NCBI GenBank assembly: GCA_963843605.1
Contig: CAWJLA010000001.1
Coordinates: 1,775,162-1,839,161, forward strand
Origin: FEN-1297 sp963843605
GTDB taxonomy: Bacteria > Bacteroidota > Ignavibacteria > Ignavibacteriales > Ignavibacteriaceae
Length of the DNA stretch: 64,000 nucleotides
Direction: 5' to 3'
Below the pieces are notes generated by a model. It was not told where the DNA came from. It worked only from the letters and a program-made list of their open reading frames with translations, and did no database searches. Shown here piece after piece: positions 9,351 to 17,961 of this stretch. Position numbers and translations under genes: made by a program. Numbering within the stretch: the stretch's first letter is position 1; every line of letters begins with the position of its first letter.

Positions 9351-12300
9351 ATGAGTAACGGAAGTCCAAACATAGCGCAGGTAATTTTCCGGGATATTTT
9401 CGGCAGAGGAAAATCTTCCGCCGTTACTAGCAGGAAAAATGAAATAATACTGAAGTTTGTAAAAGTTGATATACTTGAGATGGAAGATGTATTATTTCAT
9501 CTAAATAGTTCTGTAATGATGCCGGAAAATCCGAAAGGCAAAGACGCAAATGACGGGAATATGCCTGCTAATGACGAGAGCCTGGATGTTACCGGTATAA
9601 AAGCATTAGCAATATCATTTAAACAATTCGAATTCGATCCGAATAAAAAACTTATTATTACCGGGCACACCGATACATCCGGTACTGCAAAATCAAACTT
9701 TGAGCTTTCAGATGAAAGAGCAAAGAATGTACTTTATCTGCTGAACGGTGAAAAATATAAATGGGCAAACAACTGCTATAATAGACAGCGTGTTGAAGAT
9801 TATCAGCAGATCATGAAATATTTTGAACCCAAATTAAATTGCGGCTGCGACCCGGGGAAAATAGATAATGTTTATGGTGAGAAGACTTCGAAGGCGACAC
9901 AAAATTTTCTTAAAAAAGTAAGGCCTGATCAGGCGGACGAGATTTATGAAAAAATAAAGAAGGATGATAAGCACCGCTGGCCGTTTGAAGCCTGGATGTC
10001 GGTTTATGATCTTTACGATAAAGAGATGGCCGACGCTCTCGAGATGACGCAGTCTGAATTAAATATTTATAAAACATCGTTTTTATCCTTTGTTGATGAC
10101 AAGAAAAAATATGTCGGCTGCGGGGAATCCTTTCCGATTGAACAGAAAGACAGAAACAATTACCGCTCTCAGAAAAACCGCCGTGTTGAACTTCTCTTTT
10201 TCGACAGAGATGAAGTACCTGTGATCAATTGTCCCGCGGAAGTAGATACCGTTCATAAAGCGGAAGATTGTCCGCTCTGGAAAAAGTATTATTTTGTCCC
10301 TCTTTATATCGATCCGAAAGATTTAAAATCGGTTATTTATCATTTTAAGTTTTTATATTTTGACAGGATAAAGAATAAACAACTGCCGGTTCCGGAAGGA
10401 TTAAGTTTCAAAGCCTTTGAGGACGGAGACAAAGAATTACCGGTTGAGACAATTTATAAAAAAGATATTTTCTATGTAAAAGTTCAGTTCGGTAAAAAGA
10501 TTAAAGACCCGGCCAGGCAGAAACTATACTTTAATTTCGAAACTAAAGATCAATGGATATACACTCCTGATAAAAATTCCGATCCGGTAATAGTAACCAA
10601 ATCGAAAGCCGACTATGATAAACTGACATTTCAGGAAAAACAAAAATATTATGATTTGCCTGAGAAATGGAGTTCACGCAATTATTGGACAAGGTATGAC
10701 GGAGATATAAACAAAGGGGATAAATATGAAGAAGTATTTAAAACGAAAAAGAAGCTGAAACCGTTCGGCGATGCACTTACAAAACCGGATGCGCCGCTCA
10801 CTTTTTCACTTGATGATACCGTATTAACAGATACAAATAAGAGCCAGGTGCTGCATGATCAAGATGCACACGGAGGATCTATTACGCTTGATGAAAATTC
10901 AAGAGTAACGATATTTTATGTCGACTATGAGACTAAAGAAAAATCCGGAGGTAAACAAAAAAATTTAAAACGGTTAAAAATTTACAAACCTGAAGAAGCC
11001 CAACCCGTTTTTACGAATTTTAAATTCAAAAATAATCTATTACCCGATGTTCCCGGATACTCGCGTGTAATTTATTTCTGCAATCATTTTTACGATATAG
11101 ACAATAAAAGAACATCTTCAGCGGATAACAGTTTTAATTTCGATTCCGGGCATATTGAAGGCGCGCGTGCCGCAATTAAGAATGACCCCGATGTTCATGC
11201 CGCAAAATTAGTAATTGCAACAAACGCCTCAGACCTTGCGAGCGCTTATGCGGAAGACGGCTGCGGGCATTACGAACTTCACTATCTCCATAATTGCGCA
11301 GAACTCGACGGCAAAGTGCTTCATTACCTTCTTATTTATTGGTCGTGCAGGTTTACTTTACTTCCGGCTCCCGGCGGCGGCTCTCAAGCCGATATAACCA
11401 ATCATCGAAAATTCGGGATGGTTCATGCGATGAAAAGGATAAATAAAAATTATATGATTGAAAAAGATAAAGGATCGGAAGATGTTTTAATAAGGCCGTT
11501 TGCATTTATGGAAGCTAAGAATGATACAAACGGAGGCATTCACAAAGCTATGGTGGATGTTGTCGGGAATTCTCACGGTGCCTGGATGATGGTTAATACC
11601 GCACAGTTTAGAAAAAGAGATTACCAGCCGGATCCCACATATTTCGGTGCTCACGACAAAATAAATAAAATGAAAGATACCGACGGCAGTACGTATGCGG
11701 TTCTTACCAACGCGCACGAGATGGGGCACGCTACCGGGAATTGGGATTCTTATTTATATGATTATCAAGATGCGGCAAAAACTAATTGGGACGGCCTTCC
11801 CAGATACAATCAGCCTTTTACCGCGATTGGAGGACCTTATAGATGCGACGAATTAGTTCGAATGTACCATAACCGCACGCCGCGTTTACGTAATTTTTGG
11901 AAGTATGTTTTATGGATAAATGATGAGACCGGATCCGGAAAAGCCCTGAACAAATTTACTAACGGCACAACCTTTAAGATTACATTTCAGGGTACGTCGC
12001 ACAAACATGAATTCACACTTGCAGACAAATACAAGAATGTTGAAAAAGCTTCGCATACTGCATTGGATCATGTCACTTCCGCAAATTCTAAAGCGGATCT
12101 TCTTTTGTACAAGCTGGGTGATGATGAACTTTCACGCTTATTAAAGTCAGGGCAAGTTTTTAACGGCCTGCTGGTTGTTAGAATAAGGCTGGCAATAAAA
12201 TTTATCGATGTGGGAACAGACCATTGGGGGAACTCAAAATTAGCCTGGGCGCAGCAGCTGAACAACGACTTTGATAAAATGCTGAATAAAAAATTCAAAA

Positions 12301-12614
12301 TATCGACTTCGACAAAGAACGATTTTAAAAACTTATACATAATATTTACTCCCAGTTATCGGGTTTATACCGGAGCAGCCCCTGCAAATTCGCAAATTAA
12401 TATTGAAGCATCATTTCAATTGGGTAAAAATTTTAGCTTTGCAGGAAATACTGCAAGAGTTGACTGGGACACTAATAATAAAAGTATAATAAGATTTTGT
12501 TTGGGTAAAACGACGGGTAATTCCGACTTATCAAAAAATGATTTCCCCGCTATTAAAAGCTGGGTAGAAAGCGCTGCTGTAGGTAATGCTGCTTATAACA
12601 TTAATAATTTATAG
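9351..12614 (+). CDS. OmpA-like / zincin fusion, putative T6SS-associated metallopeptidase effector
   Basis: This 1,087-residue protein combines parts not usually found together. Residues about 45-135 and 250-285 form an OmpA-type peptidoglycan-binding domain (TGHTDTSG at 104-111; NRRVELLFF at 276-284). It is interrupted by an insert of about 115 residues that contains a PG_binding_1-like piece (IDNVYGEKTSKATQNFL, about 171-187). A beta-rich middle follows. Near the C-terminal third is a zinc-peptidase motif HEMGH at 789-793, preceded by a hydrophobic strand (YAVLTNA). The third zinc ligand is not certain; an acidic residue in YRCDELVRMYHNR, some 40 residues on, is a candidate. No signal peptide is present, as expected for cargo carried by the PAAR/VgrG spike. 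The gene follows the PAAR gene by 51 bases. Role as an effector is inference from motif and position. Confidence 0.75.
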   Translation: MSNGSPNIAQVIFRDIFGRGKSSAVTSRKNEIILKFVKVDILEMEDVLFHLNSSVMMPENPKGKDANDGNMPANDESLDVTGIKALAISFKQFEFDPNKKLIITGHTDTSGTAKSNFELSDERAKNVLYLLNGEKYKWANNCYNRQRVEDYQQIMKYFEPKLNCGCDPGKIDNVYGEKTSKATQNFLKKVRPDQADEIYEKIKKDDKHRWPFEAWMSVYDLYDKEMADALEMTQSELNIYKTSFLSFVDDKKKYVGCGESFPIEQKDRNNYRSQKNRRVELLFFDRDEVPVINCPAEVDTVHKAEDCPLWKKYYFVPLYIDPKDLKSVIYHFKFLYFDRIKNKQLPVPEGLSFKAFEDGDKELPVETIYKKDIFYVKVQFGKKIKDPARQKLYFNFETKDQWIYTPDKNSDPVIVTKSKADYDKLTFQEKQKYYDLPEKWSSRNYWTRYDGDINKGDKYEEVFKTKKKLKPFGDALTKPDAPLTFSLDDTVLTDTNKSQVLHDQDAHGGSITLDENSRVTIFYVDYETKEKSGGKQKNLKRLKIYKPEEAQPVFTNFKFKNNLLPDVPGYSRVIYFCNHFYDIDNKRTSSADNSFNFDSGHIEGARAAIKNDPDVHAAKLVIATNASDLASAYAEDGCGHYELHYLHNCAELDGKVLHYLLIYWSCRFTLLPAPGGGSQADITNHRKFGMVHAMKRINKNYMIEKDKGSEDVLIRPFAFMEAKNDTNGGIHKAMVDVVGNSHGAWMMVNTAQFRKRDYQPDPTYFGAHDKINKMKDTDGSTYAVLTNAHEMGHATGNWDSYLYDYQDAAKTNWDGLPRYNQPFTAIGGPYRCDELVRMYHNRTPRLRNFWKYVLWINDETGSGKALNKFTNGTTFKITFQGTSHKHEFTLADKYKNVEKASHTALDHVTSANSKADLLLYKLGDDELSRLLKSGQVFNGLLVVRIRLAIKFIDVGTDHWGNSKLAWAQQLNNDFDKMLNKKFKISTSTKNDFKNLYIIFTPSYRVYTGAAPANSQINIEASFQLGKNFSFAGNTARVDWDTNNKSIIRFCLGKTTGNSDLSKNDFPAIKSWVESAAVGNAAYNINNL

Positions 12615-12624
12615 TTTATTTTTT

Positions 12625-13740
12625 ATGAACGAATCTTACACGCAATATTACGGTAGTTCAAGGCATGACGGTTATATTGCCGCCGAAACAAACTGCAAGG
12701 GCAATATTGAATGGGAGTACAAAATTCCTCCGGACGATCAAGACCTGATAGAGGCAAGATTAATTTTAAATGAAGGAAAGAATATTTTTATTGATGCGAC
12801 TTCCGAAATAATCTGCCTGGATGAAAACGGAAAAATGTTGTGGAAAAGGGAAAAGTGGTACGGTAGTCCGGTAGTTATTAAAAACAAGATGGTTTATTAT
12901 ACCTCCGCCGAAAGAGCAGACAGGATGGAAGCGGTTGATTTCCAAAACAATATTAAGGTCAGCGATTTTGTTATTTATGAAATCATTCCCAGATCATTTC
13001 TAACTCTATTCGAACCGGCCTCAAATGAACTAATTGCACAGGTTCAGTACACGGGACTTCAGGAAGTGGCAGTAGATAAGTTTGTTATTTATAAATCAGC
13101 AACGAACAGTCTGGGTTATGTCTGGAGCAAAATATTTAATGAAGAAATTTGTCCGCTGATCCCGTTGGTAAATTTCGAAAAGAAATTTTTATTAACGGCA
13201 GATAACTCTTCGGTATATTTGTTCGATATTAATTCAACTTCACGGGAACTTGAACCGAAAGTAAAATTCCCCTTGCCTGAAAACTCCGGAAATATTTTCG
13301 TAAGCAGTTCGGCCGGCGGATTAATTTATTTCGGTTATTCTAAAGAAGACAAAACTATTCTAAATGTTTTTGATGAAGCCGGTAAGGAATCATATTCAGT
13401 AGAGTACAATGAGGAATACAAGTTTATTAATAAAGTTATTGCTCCGCCGATCATCACCGGCAAAGCAATATTTTTGTTGACTTCAAATGCATTGATTAAT
13501 ATTAAGAATAAAGCTGTGAGCTGGGAAATAAAATCTGGCGGTACGCCTTTTTCTTTTGCTACCGGGTTAAAAGATAATTCAATTCTGGTTACAAAAGATA
13601 ACATGCTTTACCACTATTCCGAAAACGGGAAAGAATTATTTTCAAAAAAAACAGATAACAAAATTACGGCACCTCCTATAGTAGACAGTGAGGGGACCGT
13701 TTATGTTTGTACTGCCGATAAATTATTTTGCATTAAATAA
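12625..13740 (+). CDS. PQQ-like beta-propeller protein of the T6SS accessory island
   Basis: The protein is mostly repeated four-stranded blade units ending in GxxxW/IxC patterns, such as IEWEYKIP, ICLDENGKMLWKRE and VYVCTADKLFCIK. This is the pattern of PQQ/WD-like quinoprotein propellers used for protein binding rather than catalysis. A longer frame begins at 12586 inside the previous gene, but the added 13 residues (MLLITLIIYSLFF) lack a charged N-terminus. The start at 12625 (MNESYTQYYGSSRHDGY) is preferred, though a short leader cannot be excluded. With the preferred start the product is 371 residues. It may be an immunity or adaptor protein for the neighbouring zincin; no direct evidence shows this. 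Confidence 0.7.
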   Translation: MNESYTQYYGSSRHDGYIAAETNCKGNIEWEYKIPPDDQDLIEARLILNEGKNIFIDATSEIICLDENGKMLWKREKWYGSPVVIKNKMVYYTSAERADRMEAVDFQNNIKVSDFVIYEIIPRSFLTLFEPASNELIAQVQYTGLQEVAVDKFVIYKSATNSLGYVWSKIFNEEICPLIPLVNFEKKFLLTADNSSVYLFDINSTSRELEPKVKFPLPENSGNIFVSSSAGGLIYFGYSKEDKTILNVFDEAGKESYSVEYNEEYKFINKVIAPPIITGKAIFLLTSNALINIKNKAVSWEIKSGGTPFSFATGLKDNSILVTKDNMLYHYSENGKELFSKKTDNKITAPPIVDSEGTVYVCTADKLFCIK

Positions 13741-13745
13741 ATATT

Positions 13746-14609
13746 ATGCCGGAACATCAGGGTAATACAGATAAAGAAAATAAGGTTAAGCTGACATCAG
13801 CCATCGAGCAGGTTGTCTGGACAATCGGTGCGGCATCCGCAGGTGCCAAAGCCGGTATTGAAGTGTATACACAGTTTGTGGGTAATAACTCGGATATCAA
13901 AATAGAAATCTCCGATAAATCCGGGAAAAAATTTGATACAATTTCCAATAAGATGTTCGGCAATAAGTTTTGGACCGAAATCACCGTACCGGAAAAAGCA
14001 AAGGATGAATTGTATGCTGAGGTAAAACTTTCAAAACATAGCCTGAGCAAAAAATCAAATCCGCTGTATTTATATCCCCCTGTTAAGATTACCAGTGCTA
14101 AGTGGGAAAAGAAAACAACTTTTCATGGAGATGTTCTGAAAATTAAAGCGGATATAACCGGGCAGGCGGACGGCAATGAAGCCGAAATTCAAATTTGGGA
14201 ACACCATCCGGACGAAGTTCATGAAATGGTTACAAAATTTCCTGTCTTTATAAAAGATAAAAAGATCGAAACCCAATGGGAGTTTCAATACTTTGGAACT
14301 GTGGATGAACTTTTAGCTGAAATTGAAAACGGGAATGATAAAGCTCCGCAGTTTTTTTATAAAGTAAAAGCTGCGGGAATTACGGCGGAATCGGATCTGA
14401 TTAAAATGAATTGGCTTCTTATTGAATTAATCGGAGAGGACGGCAGCCCTATCCCCGAAGAGCACTTCAAAATTGAACTTCCCGACAAATCGATAAGGGA
14501 GGGTGTGCTAGATAAAGAAGGAAAATATTTCTGCTGTGATTTTGAAAAAGAAGGTAATTGCAAAATAAGTTTCCCGAATATCGATAAAGACGCCTGGGAG
14601 GAAGCATAA
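13746..14609 (+). CDS. T6SS accessory protein with Ig-like module
   Basis: The function is not recognised. The 287-residue protein starts with a polar segment, has a small hydrophobic stretch (VVWTIGAASAGAKAG, about 24-38) and is then beta-rich. Residues about 110-200 (KITSAKWEKKTTFHGD ... EAEIQIWE) resemble the middle of the PAAR-protein extension (GEKVEFSVFV ... WDLAIDE), suggesting a shared fold. The last 65 residues carry the 'GEDGSPIPEEHFKIELPD' plus 'GVLDKEGKYF' module also found at the end of the PAAR protein. The stop overlaps the ATG of the next gene (TAATG), so the two are coupled. A scaffold or cargo-loading role is inference. Confidence 0.65.
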   Translation: MPEHQGNTDKENKVKLTSAIEQVVWTIGAASAGAKAGIEVYTQFVGNNSDIKIEISDKSGKKFDTISNKMFGNKFWTEITVPEKAKDELYAEVKLSKHSLSKKSNPLYLYPPVKITSAKWEKKTTFHGDVLKIKADITGQADGNEAEIQIWEHHPDEVHEMVTKFPVFIKDKKIETQWEFQYFGTVDELLAEIENGNDKAPQFFYKVKAAGITAESDLIKMNWLLIELIGEDGSPIPEEHFKIELPDKSIREGVLDKEGKYFCCDFEKEGNCKISFPNIDKDAWEEA

Positions 14610-15241
14610 TGCCGCTTAAGCATGTTGTGGAACAAGGTGAATGTATTTCGAGCATCGCATATAAATACGGATTGTTTGCAGATACTTTGTGGAACGATTC
14701 TTCCAACAGCGCTTTAAAAAATAAGCGGAAAGATATGAACAGCCTTTCGCCCGGAGATGAAGTTACGATTCCGGAAAAAAAAGAAAAAGAAATATCTTTT
14801 CCTTCGGGGAAAAAAAAGGTATTTAAGAGAAAAGGCGTTCCGGCAGAGCTGCGCTTAAAGATTATTAAGGACGAAAAGAAAATTGCAGATGCACCCTACG
14901 AGTTAACCGTCGATGAAAATAAATATGACGGTAAAACGGACGGTGAAGGAATGGTAGTGGTTTCAATCAGTCCAAATGCATCCAAAGCTCACTTGGTAGT
15001 ACACGACGGTGAAGACAAATTAGAATATAATTTCCTTCTCGGTTATCTCGATTCGATTGATTCTATAAGCGGAGTGCAGCAAAGACTAAGGAATATCGGC
15101 TTCTCCTGCAACGATCCAGACGGCGAACTTGGTGAAGATTCGGCGGAATCAGTAAAAGCGTTTCAAGAAAAGTATGGTTTAAGCGTTACCGGAAAAATTG
15201 ATGAAGCAACTAAAAACAAGCTTCTGGAAGTTTATGAATAA
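14609..15241 (+). CDS. LysM and peptidoglycan-binding domain protein of the T6SS island
   Basis: The 210-residue protein has an N-terminal LysM domain (about 3-55: HVVEQGECISSIAYKYGL ... LSPGDEVTIPE), a central Ig-like segment with 'APYELTVDENKYDGKTD' (about 75-140), and a C-terminal PG_binding_1 domain (about 150-208: GVQQRLRNIGFSCNDPDG ... AVKAFQEKYGL style). This three-part layout is familiar from proteins encoded next to vgrG and PAAR genes in other phyla, where they are thought to help cargo engage the cell wall. It has no signal peptide, consistent with delivery by the spike. Start overlaps the previous stop codon. Confidence 0.8.
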   Translation: MPLKHVVEQGECISSIAYKYGLFADTLWNDSSNSALKNKRKDMNSLSPGDEVTIPEKKEKEISFPSGKKKVFKRKGVPAELRLKIIKDEKKIADAPYELTVDENKYDGKTDGEGMVVVSISPNASKAHLVVHDGEDKLEYNFLLGYLDSIDSISGVQQRLRNIGFSCNDPDGELGEDSAESVKAFQEKYGLSVTGKIDEATKNKLLEVYE

Positions 15242-15335
15242 ATTTTCTATTTGAGAATCGTTGCGGAATTTAAAATCCTTAATTAAAAAAAATCTATCTA
15301 ATTAATAATCTTCTAATACAAAACTACTTTAGTAT

Positions 15336-17795
15336 ATGGCTGATGATCGATATTTATTCTGGGACGGTTTTACTAATGTAAATACCGACGGAACTATTCA
15401 AGAGGAAAATTCCGGCTCACAAAAAGCATCGCAGAAGGCAAGTAAGCAGGCAGCAAAAACAATTAAGCGCTCCGAACCTAATAAGAAAGGCGCAAATACA
15501 ATTGCTTTTATAGAACCTGAAGCAAAAGTTGTATCAATTGATGAATGGTTCGTGCCTGCGTGGGATTTTTTGTCCATTAAAATTCAATTTAGCGACCTGC
15601 CCGTAATTAAAAGTTTGATGCTTCGTATTTATACCTGCAGTGAACAAAATGAGGACATAGGATTTACCGTAAATTCAGGGAAAACCCATACAGGCTCCGA
15701 TCATTTTAATAGGCTGATTTATCAAAAAATATTCAGCTTAAATGAAATTAATGATCTTGCAAAAATTGATACTAGTCTCAAGGAGGATAAATCTAAGAAA
15801 GAAGAGCGGGCAAAAGATAAAAGCCGAAGCCCGGTTCCGTGTTTTTCTCATTGTAAGGCTGTAGTATGGATTTCAACATTAAAAGATGAATTTAATAATG
15901 TTAACGCTAAGACTGAATTAAAAGAAGTAAAAATAAGCTCTGATTTTACAAGAGCCCGAAATGCCGAACAGCCGAAGGTAGGAATAGGTATTGACGAAAC
16001 GATGACCGGATGCAAGTTTATCGAAGATATAATGGGCAACCAAACTTCCTTGAAAGTATTTGATAAAGAACCTACCGATAGTTCGTGGATAAATAACTCT
16101 GAACAGAAAGGAAGTGGTACAGCCTTCCCGAAATTTAAATCGCAGATAAGAGAAGGCTTGTATCAAATTTGCGCAAAATCCAAAATTGCTATGTCTCTTA
16201 TTCGTGCAATAGCAAATGAAAAAGAAAATAAATCCGTATCGATTTTTCCTGCAGATACGGTTTATTATTCAATCGGCGGCTGCGCTGTCGGGAATTATAA
16301 GTACAAGCCCGCGGGCGGTCAGGCAAAATCGATCGAAATTAAAGATGATTACAGCGCCCATACAAATATCGAAGAGATTAAAAAAGACATCAAAGCAGGC
16401 ATTCTTAAACAGCATGACGATCCAAATTGGCTGCCGGGAGATGTCTGGGATAAAGATTATGAATATGAAGAAGGTCCGCTCGATTTTGCAGCAAAAAGGT
16501 ATGTGTTTCAGCAAATCGGCGCTTCTCAGGAAGGTAAAGGATGTCAATCCAGATTTTACTTTAACAATGATACAATTAAAATGCTGCTGGAAGATACCTA
16601 TAGGGTAGTACACCATGAAAAAGTAGAATCACATAAAGTTGTTCTTAACGGAAGGGAACAATTAATTAATATTGCGGCAGCCGTAAAAGATTCAAAGGAT
16701 GTTGAACGGACAATTGAAACACCTTTCTTCCTCGCTCTCGCACATGAAATGATACATGCAAGACGAATTCAGCTAGGACTTAATGCAGAATGGGATAGTA
16801 TAGTGGAGCCCGAAAATTGGGACGGGATATTCCGGCATCCTTCTTCGATGGTTGAGCAGCTAAGAGCCAGAGTAGTAACCAATGAGCTTACAAAAGATAA
16901 CGTTTTGAACCTGATGAGCCGGTATGCGCCGTACAACCGGGAAGAATGGGATACTATTGAAGGAGGCGGTGCTCCGGTTGTACTGGATAAAGACGTTTTT
17001 GACGACTTTTTAAAAAAAGGAATTATTGATAAAAACGATACTACAAATAATCCGAATGAAGTGCGTGTAACGGAAAATCTTATTCGTAAAGAATTAAAAC
17101 TAAATTTTCGTTTTCGTTATGTGGATAATCCTACTACACATGTAAATCCTCCCGTTGTACACCCTGATTCCGAAACTGATAAAAAGATAAGTGCACCCAG
17201 GAAGTTAATTTCCAAACCTCAAACGCCGGACATAGGTGAAAACCTTGCAAAAAAAATCCACAAGGAAATTGAGAACCTTATTGAAAAAGACGGAGGTATG
17301 CCACATAGGGATATTGTAACATTAAAATGTGATTCGAATTATTTTGTTCAGCGGAGTGCCCGATTTTCGCTTTCAAAACGTTTCAAGTCAACTGCAAAAA
17401 TACCTATTGATGAAAAGTACTGGGATCCGCAGGATAAAGGCTATATAGAAGGTATTTTCAATGAAATAGTAAAAAATGAAAGCAATACCGGAAGGTTTTC
17501 TCCATATGGGGCACAAAGCTTAAAGGAATTAAAAGATTCAAAACCGCAAGGAGTTGTTGAAGATTCAAATAAAGCTAATTGGGTTGATAATAGGTTTATT
17601 AAAGAAGCCAATAACATCGATCCAGTTGATATTCAAAAAATTATAGACGATTCAGACGGAAAATTAACCGAAGATGATCAAATAAGACTTATTAATCCAA
17701 ATGCAATTGATTCCGATAAGGCTGCTATTTATGATTCGCTCTTTAAGGATGAAAATGGTTTTAAACAGGCTTTAAGTCAGGGCCGGAAGAAATAA
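15336..17795 (+). CDS. Large zincin protein, 5' part of a frameshifted gene (M91-like HEMIH domain)
   Basis: This 819-codon frame holds a zinc-peptidase motif HEMIH at 470-474, followed about 30 residues later by SSMVEQLRARVV. The spacing and flanking residues (LALAHEMIHARR ... EQLRARVV) resemble the NleD/HopH1 (peptidase M91) effector family. The N-terminal 330 residues are not recognised. Near the end is a repeat motif VVEDSNKANWVDN (about 745-757). Two more copies occur downstream in another frame: VIEDSSKISWADS, lying between this stop and the next start, and IPDSEKAEWIDK inside the next reading frame. Removing one A from AAA at 17790-17792 joins the frames into a 1,378-residue protein ending at 19473. 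Effector function is inference. Confidence 0.75.
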   Translation: MADDRYLFWDGFTNVNTDGTIQEENSGSQKASQKASKQAAKTIKRSEPNKKGANTIAFIEPEAKVVSIDEWFVPAWDFLSIKIQFSDLPVIKSLMLRIYTCSEQNEDIGFTVNSGKTHTGSDHFNRLIYQKIFSLNEINDLAKIDTSLKEDKSKKEERAKDKSRSPVPCFSHCKAVVWISTLKDEFNNVNAKTELKEVKISSDFTRARNAEQPKVGIGIDETMTGCKFIEDIMGNQTSLKVFDKEPTDSSWINNSEQKGSGTAFPKFKSQIREGLYQICAKSKIAMSLIRAIANEKENKSVSIFPADTVYYSIGGCAVGNYKYKPAGGQAKSIEIKDDYSAHTNIEEIKKDIKAGILKQHDDPNWLPGDVWDKDYEYEEGPLDFAAKRYVFQQIGASQEGKGCQSRFYFNNDTIKMLLEDTYRVVHHEKVESHKVVLNGREQLINIAAAVKDSKDVERTIETPFFLALAHEMIHARRIQLGLNAEWDSIVEPENWDGIFRHPSSMVEQLRARVVTNELTKDNVLNLMSRYAPYNREEWDTIEGGGAPVVLDKDVFDDFLKKGIIDKNDTTNNPNEVRVTENLIRKELKLNFRFRYVDNPTTHVNPPVVHPDSETDKKISAPRKLISKPQTPDIGENLAKKIHKEIENLIEKDGGMPHRDIVTLKCDSNYFVQRSARFSLSKRFKSTAKIPIDEKYWDPQDKGYIEGIFNEIVKNESNTGRFSPYGAQSLKELKDSKPQGVVEDSNKANWVDNRFIKEANNIDPVDIQKIIDDSDGKLTEDDQIRLINPNAIDSDKAAIYDSLFKDENGFKQALSQGRKK

Positions 17796-17961
17796 TTCTA
17801 CAATTAATAATAAACCTAAATCAGTTATTGAGGATAGCAGTAAAATTTCATGGGCGGATAGTTTAATTAATCTTGGAGAAAACTTTTCAGACGGAGACAA
17901 AGATGTCTTAACTAAACTTGCAGGCAATTCAATTAAGTGGGATCCAAAGACTAAATATTTA

